DNA of 64,000 nucleotides from Ogataea parapolymorpha DL-1 (taxonomy: Eukaryota > Ascomycota > Pichiomycetes > Pichiales > Pichiaceae). The stretch covers positions 426,411 through 490,410 of the forward strand of contig NC_027866.1 in the NCBI RefSeq assembly GCF_000187245.1, written 5' to 3'. This document shows, one piece after another, positions 17,466 to 26,795 of the stretch. The stretch's first letter is position 1; each line of letters opens with the position of its first letter. The notes beneath the pieces are model-generated. The model saw nothing but the letters and a program-made list of their open reading frames with translations, did not search any database and was not told the DNA's origin. A program made the position numbers and the translations under genes.

Positions 17466-18365
17466 TCACTGCGCCTGTTTGAGCAGCAGCGGAACTTTTT
17501 CGTTGCCGTAGAAAGGCAGGCCAAGACCGCTCAACAGTGTGCGGGCTTCATAGTCGAGTTGCGCGCTCGTGTGCAGCGTCAGCCAGAACCCGTAGGTGTT
17601 GGGCCAGGAGTCCTGGTTGTGCTCGATTTCAGGGAACAAACGCACGGTCTCGGCACTCAGTCCAAACGCGATATTGCCGTACTGGTCACCCGCTGAAGTC
17701 CTGATTCCCTTGAAGTCTCTGGCCCGAGGAAGAACCAGCTCGGTGAGCGTGCTGAGGAACTGGTGCGCCGGGGCGCCAGTGAGTCTGGTGCGTGCTCCCA
17801 TCAGCATTCCCGGCCGCAGCTTCCATGTTGGGACGTTGGTCTTTGCGTAAATCGGGTACACCTTGGAGTTTGTGATTTGCTGGATTTGCAGTTGCGCAGC
17901 AATGGCGGCAGCAGGGTTGGCCTTGGCCTCCTCAACGAAACAGTTGATTGACACCCCCTCGAAAAATGGCACATTTTTCCAGGTGCGTGCGCGGATCGTT
18001 GGCGACGGCACAATCTGTCCCTTTGGTTTCTGCAACGGTCTGTTGATGTGGTACGGCGACGACATGTCCCATTTTCTCCTCTTCGGACCCTCTACGTCCT
18101 TCTGGTCGTGCTGGTAGTTGATCAGCAGCAGGTCCGACTTGAGTGTGTTGTGGTAATGTTCCTTGACTCTGTCCTGTCTCACCAGAAGAGGTCTATATTT
18201 TGGCGAGCGGACGTCGGTCGGCGGCAGCTTCAATTCTGGGAATCTTGGCGAGAGCAGCTGTTTTCTAATCCGCACGCGGTGGTGCACCGGTTTCACCAGC
18301 GAGTAGCCGGGTCTTCCAGCCGCTACGCTGCTGCTCGAGAACTGTCTAAGCTGAACAAAAACCAT
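17466..18365 (-). CDS. MRPL7: Mitochondrial ribosomal protein uL5m (Mrpl7)
   Basis: A 299-residue protein (yeast Mrpl7 is 292) starting VFVQLRQFSSSSVAAGRPG, a good mitochondrial presequence (basic, hydroxylated, no acid residues). L5-family blocks: LRPGMLMGARTRLTGAPAHQFLSTLTELVLPRARDFKGI, then GNIAFGLSAETVRLFPEIEHN and GFWLTLHTSAQ. It binds 5S-less mitoribosomal large-subunit rRNA near the central protuberance. The ATG at 18365 is the first true ATG. It is divergent from GLE1 across 68 bp. Confidence 0.93.
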   Translation of the reverse strand: MVFVQLRQFSSSSVAAGRPGYSLVKPVHHRVRIRKQLLSPRFPELKLPPTDVRSPKYRPLLVRQDRVKEHYHNTLKSDLLLINYQHDQKDVEGPKRRKWDMSSPYHINRPLQKPKGQIVPSPTIRARTWKNVPFFEGVSINCFVEEAKANPAAAIAAQLQIQQITNSKVYPIYAKTNVPTWKLRPGMLMGARTRLTGAPAHQFLSTLTELVLPRARDFKGIRTSAGDQYGNIAFGLSAETVRLFPEIEHNQDSWPNTYGFWLTLHTSAQLDYEARTLLSGLGLPFYGNEKVPLLLKQAQ

Positions 18366-18433
18366 GGACAATAATTTAAAAAAAGATCTTGAAAAATTAT
18401 TAAAAAAATCGTTACCCGGTAATCTTTATTGAC

Positions 18434-19966
18434 ATGCGATTCACGCCCCATAGAAACCCACATTTCCAGTACGAATCTGACGAGCCTGTGTCGGGGTACG
18501 ACTCTTTGACGGACACGGAGGACGAGATTGAAGATTTGGGCGAGGTACTGGACACACTGGACCTGAAAAGCCGATTTGACTACGTGCGGAAGGTGTGCCA
18601 TTACGGGGACGCGAGCCCGGCTCCGGAGGTGGTGGACCGCACGAGGGAGTCCTCTGTTGAGGGGGATGAGGCCGAGGTGGCAACGAAGGACGATTTCGAC
18701 CCATTGCGATATTTCGCGGACATGTTGTCTGATCGGCTGGAGCAGAGTAAAGAGCGAGTTTTGCATGTTATAGAAGCCGAAGAAAAGCGCAAGAGGCTGG
18801 AGGAGGAGAGACGCAAGGAGGAGGAGCGCAAAAGGGCGGAAGAAGAGCGCAGGAGAAAGGAAGAAGAGCGCAGACGAATAGAAGAGGAAGAACGCAGAAA
18901 GAAAGAAGAAGCCGAGGAAAAACGGCAGCTTGAATTGGAGCAGACGAGAAAGCGCAAGGAGGAGGAAGAGCGGAGGAAATTAGAGGACGAGCGACGCCGA
19001 AAGGAGGCCGAAGAGGCCGCCAAGAAGGCCGAGTACGGCAAAACCAACTATGCGGCTGTTGAACAGCAGTATTTCAAGTACAAGCAGGATATCGCAGACA
19101 TCAAACGAGACGTTGTGGAGAAAATGAAGGAACCGGCCAATAAGGAGCTCAAGAAGCTTGTAGGCGTGCAGAAACGGAAGATCAACCCGAAGTTCGGCCA
19201 GCTGACAAACAGCGAGCCGCAATGGCAGCGGATAATGTCGCAGATCCACGGCCTGGTCACTGAAGCCAAGGGCAATGATCTGGCATACAGATGGCTGCTG
19301 AATTTCATGGCCAAGGCAATTATTTCGCAGGCAGAGACAGAGGTGACGGTGAAGCCAGACAGCGCTGTTCCGCTGGCGAAACTCGCTCTGAACCTGCTAA
19401 TTGTGTTCCCAGAGTTTGAGTACTACCTGATGGCGCGGTTTGTCAAGAAATGTCCGCTTGTGATTGGCTACACGTGCACGATCGACACAGAGCAGGGCCG
19501 GTTGCGTATGGGCTGGAAACGAAAGGCAGACGGTAAATGGGAGGAAGATATTCAGTACGACGAACGGCTTTCTGGCATAGCGACAGTGTACGCTGTGATG
19601 TGTCGGCTGCAGATCGACGCGACGTTCCTGGGCTGCGACGCGGCCCAGACTAAACACCCGCTTCCGATTTCACGAGCATGGACGATGATGAGCCGGCTCG
19701 TGAACTTGCCGCTGGAGCTGGCCACCAGTGTGCACTTCGCGGTGGCCGGGATGTGGTGGGACTCGTGCGCAGCGCAGATTTGCGCCGCGTACGGCAGACA
19801 GGGCGCAAAACTGCTGCGGGTCACGTGCGCCGACTGGACGCAGGCTGTAGCCGAGCGCAAATACAGCGGGGCGGCTCGTTTGCGGCTACTTGGCGAAGAC
19901 TGGCAGCGGGGCGGCGAGCTGAAGCAGTTCAAAGGCATGACGAGCGAGGATGTGCCTGATAGCTAG
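18434..19966 (+). CDS. GLE1: mRNA export factor Gle1
   Basis: A 510-residue nuclear-pore-associated protein (yeast 538). The acidic N-terminal region is followed by a long charged helix (about residues 115-200) made almost only of E, K and R, the Gle1 coiled coil. The C-terminal HEAT-like Gle1 domain includes FGQLTNSEPQWQRIMSQIHGLV, LNFMAKAIISQAETEVTV, LALNLLIVFPEFEYYLMAR and RMGWKR. With inositol hexakisphosphate it activates the DEAD-box ATPase Dbp5 on the cytoplasmic face of the pore to release exported mRNPs, and it also acts in translation. Confidence 0.95.
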   Translation: MRFTPHRNPHFQYESDEPVSGYDSLTDTEDEIEDLGEVLDTLDLKSRFDYVRKVCHYGDASPAPEVVDRTRESSVEGDEAEVATKDDFDPLRYFADMLSDRLEQSKERVLHVIEAEEKRKRLEEERRKEEERKRAEEERRRKEEERRRIEEEERRKKEEAEEKRQLELEQTRKRKEEEERRKLEDERRRKEAEEAAKKAEYGKTNYAAVEQQYFKYKQDIADIKRDVVEKMKEPANKELKKLVGVQKRKINPKFGQLTNSEPQWQRIMSQIHGLVTEAKGNDLAYRWLLNFMAKAIISQAETEVTVKPDSAVPLAKLALNLLIVFPEFEYYLMARFVKKCPLVIGYTCTIDTEQGRLRMGWKRKADGKWEEDIQYDERLSGIATVYAVMCRLQIDATFLGCDAAQTKHPLPISRAWTMMSRLVNLPLELATSVHFAVAGMWWDSCAAQICAAYGRQGAKLLRVTCADWTQAVAERKYSGAARLRLLGEDWQRGGELKQFKGMTSEDVPDS

Positions 19967-20062
19967 TTTGCAGGCTGTGCAATTACTAATATATATATAA
20001 ATGGATTCTTATCTACTGGAATTCTGACCAAGCATTTTCATTTAATTTATTTATTTTATTCC

Positions 20063-20611
20063 ATGAGTCGACCACGCATTCCCGCTACGGTGCAGGCGCC
20101 TTTTCCGCTGGTGATCCACAACACCAGTGTTGTCGCTGGGTTTGGCCGCGGCTCGGCCGAGATGGGCATTCCTACGGCCAATGTGCCCGTGGACAACGAG
20201 CCCGAGTTGCAGAAGCTGGACACAGGGGTGTATTTTGGCTTTGTGCGGCTGCTGAGGCCGGAACAAACGCCGCAGAAGAAGACTGTGCCTCGTTCGGACG
20301 GAAAGACCGAGGTCGAGTTCACGTACGGCGCCAATCTGGCAGACAGCGATTTCGAGGTGCTGCCCATGGTGATGTCGCTAGGCTGGAACCCGTTCTTCAA
20401 GAACAGCAAGAAGGCATGCGAGCTGCATATTCTGCACGAGTTCAAGTCGACGTTCTACGGATGCAGGCTGAATTTCAACATCCTGGGGTACGTGAGGCCC
20501 GAGCTGGATTATGTGTCGATGGAGGCCCTAATAAAGGACATCCAGCTGGACATCGAGACGGCCAGGAAGTATCTGGCCACGCCAGAGTACGCTAAGTACG
20601 CAGATGTATAG
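20063..20611 (+). CDS. FMN1: Riboflavin kinase Fmn1
   Basis: A 182-residue ATP:riboflavin 5'-phosphotransferase that makes FMN. Signatures of the fold: GFGRGSAEMGIPTANVP (the PTAN motif binding ATP/Mg), DTGVYFGFV, MVMSLGWNPFFKNSKKACELHILHEF with the catalytic Glu of the (V/L)E-x-H(I/L)L type, and FYGCRLNFNILGYVRPE. It is single-domain, as in other fungi, whereas bacterial RibF fuses it to an FAD synthetase. A TATA-rich run lies about 70 bp upstream (19990-20000). RIB3, an earlier step of the same pathway, is 30 kb away. Confidence 0.95.
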   Translation: MSRPRIPATVQAPFPLVIHNTSVVAGFGRGSAEMGIPTANVPVDNEPELQKLDTGVYFGFVRLLRPEQTPQKKTVPRSDGKTEVEFTYGANLADSDFEVLPMVMSLGWNPFFKNSKKACELHILHEFKSTFYGCRLNFNILGYVRPELDYVSMEALIKDIQLDIETARKYLATPEYAKYADV

Positions 20612-20620
20612 AATAACACT

Positions 20621-21475
20621 CTACATGAGTTTCAGCTTGTCGTTCTTGCCCATAAGCGTGGCAACGGCCACGGTCAGCATCTTGCTGAACCAGAACGCGT
20701 TCAGAATGTCCAGGACGAAATTCGTCGAGAGAATGATGATGGCCGTCGACAGCACGAACCGCGGGTCGTGTCGCGCGGCGTAGAGGTCCCCGGCCAGCCT
20801 GTAGATCTGGTACCATCCCCAGCAGATTCTTGCTCCGAAAAAGGTCGAGATCAGCACGACATTGTTGGCCAGCGCGAGCCACTGGGGCACGAGCTGGGGG
20901 AACTTGAGAGCGACCCAGCGCAGGTTCAAAAACGGCGTCGAAATCTCAAATAGCAGGAAAATCGGGCTGTAGTAGTGGATCATCTGGGTGCGGATGCCAG
21001 ACAGAAAGACAGTGCTGGCCATGATGCCGTGGATCAGAAAGCCCAGTCCAAAGTGTTGTAGATGCCGCAGCGACATCGCCGTGTCCCACACAAAATAGCT
21101 CGCGGCCAGCGTGCTGTACATTTCAGAGTACGGCGTGGTCGCAAAAACACGGTCCCGGTTGAGGTATTTGTTGTCAAAAAGCGGGATCGCCAGCACCACA
21201 ATCAACGTAGACTGGATAAAGGACACGATCCGCATGCTGAAGTCGAGCTGGTCGGTTTTTTTCGGGACCAGAGACCGCATTCGGGGCAGCAGACAAAGCA
21301 GCCGACACACCAGATACAGCCCGTGGTAGAACAGCACGCCGAACACCAGCACGTCCAGGACCTCAAGCAATTTGCTGCCCGTGCGGTCTGGCACAATGGC
21401 GTCCAAAAACGGGACCCGGACGGCGATCGGGACGCGGTACTCGCAGGATGCCCTAAATTTCGAAATGAGATCCAT
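20621..21475 (-). CDS. TLC-domain multi-pass membrane protein (TMEM56/TLCD4-like)
   Basis: A 284-residue protein with about six hydrophobic segments and a TLC (TRAM-LAG1-CLN8) domain: SEMYSTLAASYFVWDTAMSL, then HLQHFGLGFLIHGIMASTVFL with the paired His residues typical of the family, then FEISTPFLNLRWVA. Yeast relatives are TDA4 (YJR116W) and YPR114W, both of unknown role. The domain is used by ceramide synthases and lipid-sensing proteins, but the ceramide-synthase Lag1 motif is absent, so no enzymatic role is claimed. Confidence 0.85.
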   Translation of the reverse strand: MDLISKFRASCEYRVPIAVRVPFLDAIVPDRTGSKLLEVLDVLVFGVLFYHGLYLVCRLLCLLPRMRSLVPKKTDQLDFSMRIVSFIQSTLIVVLAIPLFDNKYLNRDRVFATTPYSEMYSTLAASYFVWDTAMSLRHLQHFGLGFLIHGIMASTVFLSGIRTQMIHYYSPIFLLFEISTPFLNLRWVALKFPQLVPQWLALANNVVLISTFFGARICWGWYQIYRLAGDLYAARHDPRFVLSTAIIILSTNFVLDILNAFWFSKMLTVAVATLMGKNDKLKLM

Positions 21476-21566
21476 GGAAAAGTATTTCCGTGCGACACCA
21501 CCTTACGTAAATGGAAAATCAAATTAAATGGTGGCATTTTATTTATTTATTTTATTTACTTTATTC

Positions 21567-24429
21567 TTACACCTGCGACACCACGGCCTGGCTCGTCTTG
21601 CGCGCAATGGCGGCAACCTTGTCTCCCAGGGACAGAGCCAAACCCTGGCCCTTGGACCGGATCCGCACATGGCCCACGATAGGGCCCTCCGCGGTCTTTT
21701 CAATACACAGGTTGGCCAGAGCATCCTCGCCAAAGGACGATCTCGAGTATAGGTTGGCAGACAAAAACTGGCACTCCTCGCCAATCACTGCGCCCGGAGT
21801 CAGGTTGTTCATGTTGGTGCCCTCCAAGAGCTCGTCCAGGTACTCCTTCAGCGTCGGAAGGTTGGACTTCACGCTGATCTTGTTCTCCCATTCGAACTCG
21901 TTCCACATCTTTCTGAATTGCGCCTCTGTGCACGTAGCAGGCTTGATGTAGTCCATGATGTCCACGTGCAGGTCCGAGAGGATCACAATGGTGTTCTCGT
22001 CGGCGTGCTGGCCGTCGTAAACGATGTTTCCGAAAATGACACCCGTGTCGGCAGAGGTCACCTTGATCGTGGTCTGGACGCGATGGAACGCGTGCGGACC
22101 GATGTTCTGGGTCGTCGGCTTGTCCACCACCTTGAGGTCTCCCAACGTGGCAAACTCGACGCTCAGGTTTCTCAGAGTTTCTGTAGTCTGGTTCACCAAT
22201 AGAACGTCCAACGTCACGTCGAACTGGTGCACCTTGACGTAGGCCTCCGCATACACAGGGTCCGAGAAACCTGTCAGCTGCTTGATCTTCTTCAATCTCG
22301 ACGACAGATCCTCCTTCACGACGGTGGCCCCCGCGGCAAGCGTCAGGTCCTCCTCGTCCAGATCTTCCACCTTGTCCTTGGTGTTTAGCTGTCTGAACAC
22401 AATGGCGTCGTCGACCTGCTCGGCGTTGTTCTGGACGCTAGCCTGCTCCTTGTCCTTGAGCTGTTGCGCCTCAGCAGCCAATTGCTGCTTATATGCCTTT
22501 TTGGTGTCGTCGAGGAACGCCTCGTCGATCAGCGACTCGTCTTTTCCTTCCTCGCTCAAAAACCTCACGCACGATAATATTCTCTCTGCAGAGTCCTCGT
22601 CAATGCGCTTCTTCACCAACGACGACTCGCCCGCTCTCAAAATCGACACCATTATCAACATGGCCTCCGCCTTTAGAGCATTCAGCAGGTCGGTCTTGCT
22701 AGTGATCTTGCTCAGTCTCAACACCATCTTGACCAGAGTGGAGGCCAGAACAGAGCCTAAATAGAAATCACCTTCCAAAAGCAAAGCTCTGAGCGGGTGT
22801 TTGGTAGCCGTAGACACGGCAGTAGTTTTAGAGTCGCCTAGGGCAACCTCGGTGGCATAGGTGCCGTCCGCCAGGATCTTTGGACCGGTGTGGCCATTGG
22901 TCTTGACCTCCTCTTCCTGCTCCTCGTCGTGGCCCTTCTTCTCGGCAGCCAGAATAGGAATGTCGCCGATGCTGGCCCGGATGGCCTTCCAGGCAGTCTG
23001 GATGTCCTTTTCGTCCAGCGAGTACTCTCCGATGATCCACAGACTGCCTCTGAAGATCTTGCCACTCTTGATCGTCTTGAGCGACACAATCAGTCTCTGG
23101 ATAATGTGGCTTCTGAGGTCTGGGAACTTTTCCACCACCTGTTTGACAAAAGTGATGACCTCTGCAGCGGCGGTCGTATTCAGCTCGCTTATGAAGTCCA
23201 GCAGCAGGTCGACAACGCTGGCGGCCACCTCGTGGAATCTGATGGCACAGGAGTGGATGGCAGAAATCAGGAGCTGTCTGTATTCGGAAGATTTCTCTTC
23301 GTTGGACGTGGTGGTTTTCTGGAGCTCTTTCTTCAGCAATTTAACCACATCGTCGACGTTTTTGCTGGTAACCAGCGACAGAGTAATTTCAATGGCTTTT
23401 TGTCTCACATCGAGCGATGGGGCACTCAGAACCCGGAGGATGTCGAGACACATGTCGTCCAGCATGTCTTCGTGCTTGCGGTGCAGCTCGTTGACGATCT
23501 CTAGAGCAATTAGTTTGACGTTGTTGTCGGGCTCCTTGACGGCGAGCTCGATGAATTTCGATGCAGCACTGGTGATAGCTGCTTGTGAGTGAGACAGAAC
23601 GCTCAAAGTAGAGGCAGCCTCGTAAATCACCGCATTGTTGGACGATTCAAGCAGTTCGGAGATGATGTGCAAATACTGTGGTTTGAGCTCCGGGTTGGAC
23701 ACGGCGTCCTTTCTGATGAATTCGATGACGGCCAGCTGAATGATTGGATCGATGGACGTCACCGCCTGCGACTGGATGAACCGCAGAGCAGCTTCTCTGT
23801 CCAGATGTCCGAGACAAACAAAGGCATTGCGTTTGCATGTAGGGTCGTTCTCGACGGCCAAAAAGTCTGCCAATAGCTCTGCCGCGTCTGGGATCAGATG
23901 ATCGGACACCAGATGGACAGAATAGATGGCAAAGACGGCGTTTTTGCGGACGTACGCATGACGGTGTTCCAAACACTGTCTGGCAGAAGGCACCAGTGGT
24001 TCCAATAATTCCGGCTCCTTCAGCTTCGAAAGAAACCTCAGCGTGCTGCCGCGGATGTACTCGTTAGCGTGTTGCAGGTCGTGCTGGATGGCATTGCACA
24101 CAAGGATCATCTCGTGCTTGAGCTTGCCGTCCTGTTCGTATTTCGGACAGATCTCCCAGTAGAAGTAGAGCAGTTTCTTGAGATCCTTGTTTCTCGACGG
24201 CATCACGTACCGGATGATGTGCATCAACAGCCCGGGCATTGGGTCCGAATTGAGCATTGTGATGAGGATCTGTTTCATCACCTCTATCTTGCGCTCGTCG
24301 TCGCCCTTCTCAAGCTGGTTTTTGAACTCATTGACCGAGGTCTTATTCGCGGTGTTGGGCTGACGGTTAGTTTTCGGCAGATCTCGTACTTACTTCGTAA
24401 ACCAACGTATATGCAACGTCTGCAGACAT
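21567..24429 (-). CDS. SEC26: Coatomer beta subunit (beta-COP, Sec26), one 34-nt intron
   Basis: Exons 24394-24429 and 21567-24359 give 942 residues (yeast 973). Exon 1 encodes MSADVAYTLVYE, matching the Sec26 start, and splicing continues with PNTANKTSVNEFKNQLEKGDDERK. The adaptin-like solenoid follows (KIEVMKQILITMLNSDPMPGLLMHIIRYVMPSRNKDLKKLLYFY), with HEAT repeats to about residue 500, an acidic linker, then the beta-COP appendage (LTGFSDPVYAEAYVKVHQFDVTLDVLLVNQT and GTNMNNLTPGAVIGEECQF). It is an essential COPI coat component for Golgi-to-ER traffic. Confidence 0.96.
24360..24393 (-). other. Spliceosomal intron of SEC26, 34 nt
   Basis: Minus-strand GTAAGT, 23 nt before CTAAC (context AACTAAC), then CGTCAG. 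It sits after codon 12, between codons. Without it the conserved beta-COP N-terminus would lack an ATG, because TAA stops occur within the intron frame. Confidence 0.93.
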
Positions 24430-24526
24430 AGGAGTGTTGTTTTTGTTCGACACGTATTTTTTTCCAAGCGCAAAATCGGAAAATACAGATCGTCGCGTCG
24501 GTGCGTCGATATTATATTATACACTG

Positions 24527-26203
24527 CTACTCGTCAGGGTTGGCAACAAACAGCTTGAGACGTGGCTGAGGAGGCTGGACGCTGCGAACGCTGGTCATCC
24601 GCCTCAGACCCTCGTCCGAAGCTGTTAGTCGTTTCAGCTGGTCTGCCACCTCGAGCACCTCTGCGTCCGGGTCCTGTGGAATCTTGGTTTTTCCTGTTGA
24701 ATGACTAAGCTTCGAGTCCGGCAGCTCGTCGTCGTCGATCTCCGACGCAAGCAACCCAGGATGCTGCGCACCGTGCTTGATGGCCGCCTGGTACGAAAAT
24801 AGCGACGATTGCCGCGACGCCGTGCGCGAATGCTGGCCCTTGTTTTTCCGTATAGCTATGGGCAGGATATTGGTGCTTGGATTTTTGTCCACATACGTTG
24901 TTGCTGCGGCCGTGCGCAGCTTGTAGATGTACAATGACGGCTTGTGCAGCTCGCTGTCTTCGTCTTCTTTTTCAGCGTCGAGTCTGGCGTTTTTTGGCGT
25001 CGCATTTGGTTGCTTTATCGTCTCAAATAGCTCGGGCTGCGCAGTGGACATCGACACCGCCCTCGCACCGCGACCGGTCGACGGGTTGTCGGGAGGCGGT
25101 CTCTTCTTGGCCTGGACGGCTCCGGGAATCGCCTGCGCGGGCTGAACCACGTTGGAGTGCGAAAGAGGTACCACTGTCGGGACCTCGCGCCGGTCGTAGG
25201 TCGGGAGTGGCGGCGACTCATCGAGAGACGGGTTGGCCACCACCATCTTCTGCTGCGGCTGTATTTCGTCCACATCGAAGTGCGTGTAATTTAGCGGTTT
25301 GGCTATGAAACTGACTCCAGAGTCGTCGTCATCCTCGTCGTCTTCTGTGATCTGTGTGGTTCTGGGCTTGGAGTCAATCGATTGCTGGCGATAGAGCGGG
25401 CCAGAGCTCTCGCTGGGATTATATTCTATACTCTCTGTGTCGGCGTTCTGCACACGCAACGTCGTGTTGCGTGGTTCTGTAGGATACAATTCGTCGTTGA
25501 TGGAGTCGTCTGTGCTGATATCCGAGCGCGTTTCGTGCACGTCGAAGTACTGGTCGGACTCGGACGACTGGTTCTGGAAATTGTACGACGGCGGCGAAAA
25601 ATACAGCTCGTTGTCCAGCTCTGACGGTTGCTGTGGTTGTGATTTTGTGTCAGCTGTGTGGTAATTGAAGAGTTGTTCGGCAGGAAGCTTGCCTGAAAAT
25701 AACTCTTGCGTGGGGGTTTCTGACTCCTGCTCGTGAGACGAGGAGGGTTCTGGCGAAGACGACGGCGAGTTCAGGATGTCGATGTATGGTTTTTCCAGTT
25801 GGATATTAATTTGAAGTCCCCCAGACGTCGATTTCTGATCGTCCGCCTCAGATTCTGTGTGACTCTTCTCCTGTTCCTTGAAAGGATCCCAAGAAGGAGG
25901 TTCCTGCGTCAGGGTCTCAAGCTTCTTGTCCTCCATAGGCTGCGGAGGCGGGCGTCGACGGAGGGATAGATTTATTGGAGGCCGTTCCAGCGGTTTCCGT
26001 TGCGACGGCGTCTGAGAATCCGCCAGGGAGTTGGGACTCTTGTCAATTGCGGACTGGGGAGGGTAGTAGGAGGACGACGTGCTGACAAGGGTGTCGGCCC
26101 TGGACAAGTCCAGAGGCGGGCTATCGTCAGGTATCTGCACGGTGATTCGGCGGTTTGCCGAAGTGAGCATGGTTTCCAGTTTGCTATGTCTTTTGGTGGA
26201 CAT
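24527..26203 (-). CDS. Hypothetical low-complexity protein
   Basis: A 558-residue frame starting STKRHSKLETMLTSANRRITV. I do not recognise it. It is rich in Ser, Pro, Gln, Asp and Glu, with polyproline-like stretches (PINLSLRRRPPPQP) and many SP/TP sites, so it is probably largely disordered. The C-terminal third has denser, possibly ordered segments (SLYIYKLRTAAATTYV, VLEVADQLKRLTASDEG). There is no membrane segment or known catalytic motif. The in-frame ATG at 26242 is upstream but lies in AT-rich leader. It could be a fungal cortical or bud-neck scaffold, but that is a guess. Confidence 0.6.
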   Translation of the reverse strand: MSTKRHSKLETMLTSANRRITVQIPDDSPPLDLSRADTLVSTSSSYYPPQSAIDKSPNSLADSQTPSQRKPLERPPINLSLRRRPPPQPMEDKKLETLTQEPPSWDPFKEQEKSHTESEADDQKSTSGGLQINIQLEKPYIDILNSPSSSPEPSSSHEQESETPTQELFSGKLPAEQLFNYHTADTKSQPQQPSELDNELYFSPPSYNFQNQSSESDQYFDVHETRSDISTDDSINDELYPTEPRNTTLRVQNADTESIEYNPSESSGPLYRQQSIDSKPRTTQITEDDEDDDDSGVSFIAKPLNYTHFDVDEIQPQQKMVVANPSLDESPPLPTYDRREVPTVVPLSHSNVVQPAQAIPGAVQAKKRPPPDNPSTGRGARAVSMSTAQPELFETIKQPNATPKNARLDAEKEDEDSELHKPSLYIYKLRTAAATTYVDKNPSTNILPIAIRKNKGQHSRTASRQSSLFSYQAAIKHGAQHPGLLASEIDDDELPDSKLSHSTGKTKIPQDPDAEVLEVADQLKRLTASDEGLRRMTSVRSVQPPQPRLKLFVANPDE

Positions 26204-26310
26204 AAGAGAGAATAAGGTACAATAATTAAATAAATAGAGCAAAATAGGAGGTGCAGAGATTTCGAGGTGTAGAAAACTGAAAAATTTATCTAAATTTTTT
26301 TTTAATCAGA

Positions 26311-26754
26311 ATGGCCAAGAAAACAGACGAGGTCGAAGAGGTCGACAACTACGAAAAGCGGTTGCCTGCGCTGCTACCATTTGCAAAACCGCTTGCCTCC
26401 AAGAAACTGAACAAAAAAGTGCTCAAGACGGTGAAAAAAGCATCCAAATCGAAACATGTCAAAAGAGGTGTGAAGGAGGTCGTCAAGGCCCTGAGAAAGG
26501 GCGAGAAGGGACTCGTCATCATTGCCGGCGACATCTCTCCTGCCGATGTCATTTCCCACATTCCTTGTCTCTGTGAAGACAACTCCGTTCCATACCTCTT
26601 TGTGCCGTCAAAAGAGGACCTGGGGTCTGCCGGAGCTACCAAGCGACCAACCTCCTGCGTGATGATCGTTCCAGGAGGCGGAAAGAAAGACGCAAAGAGC
26701 GAGGAGTACAAGGACAGTTTTGACGAGATCGTGAAGGAAACGCAGAAATTGTAG
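26311..26754 (+). CDS. NHP2: H/ACA snoRNP protein Nhp2
   Basis: A 147-residue RNA-binding protein of the L7Ae family. Key blocks: KRLPALLPFAKPLASKKLNKKVLKTVKKA and RGVKEVVKALRKGEKGLVIIAGDISPADVISHIPCLCEDNSVPYLFVPSKEDLG, almost the textbook Nhp2 sequence, closing with ATKRPTSCVMIVP. It is a core component of H/ACA snoRNPs that pseudouridylate rRNA and snRNA in the nucleolus. Similarity to L7Ae/Snu13 is weaker than to Nhp2 because of the N-terminal extension. The leader is A/T-rich with an A/T run directly upstream of the ATG. Confidence 0.96.
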   Translation: MAKKTDEVEEVDNYEKRLPALLPFAKPLASKKLNKKVLKTVKKASKSKHVKRGVKEVVKALRKGEKGLVIIAGDISPADVISHIPCLCEDNSVPYLFVPSKEDLGSAGATKRPTSCVMIVPGGGKKDAKSEEYKDSFDEIVKETQKL

Positions 26755-26795
26755 ACAAGTTATCGAATATAGCTAATAAATTAAGTTTAGTCTAT

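Noticed and set aside
18601..19047. Ser-rich minus-strand frame within GLE1
   Set aside because: Antisense shadow of the Glu/Arg/Lys coiled-coil codons.
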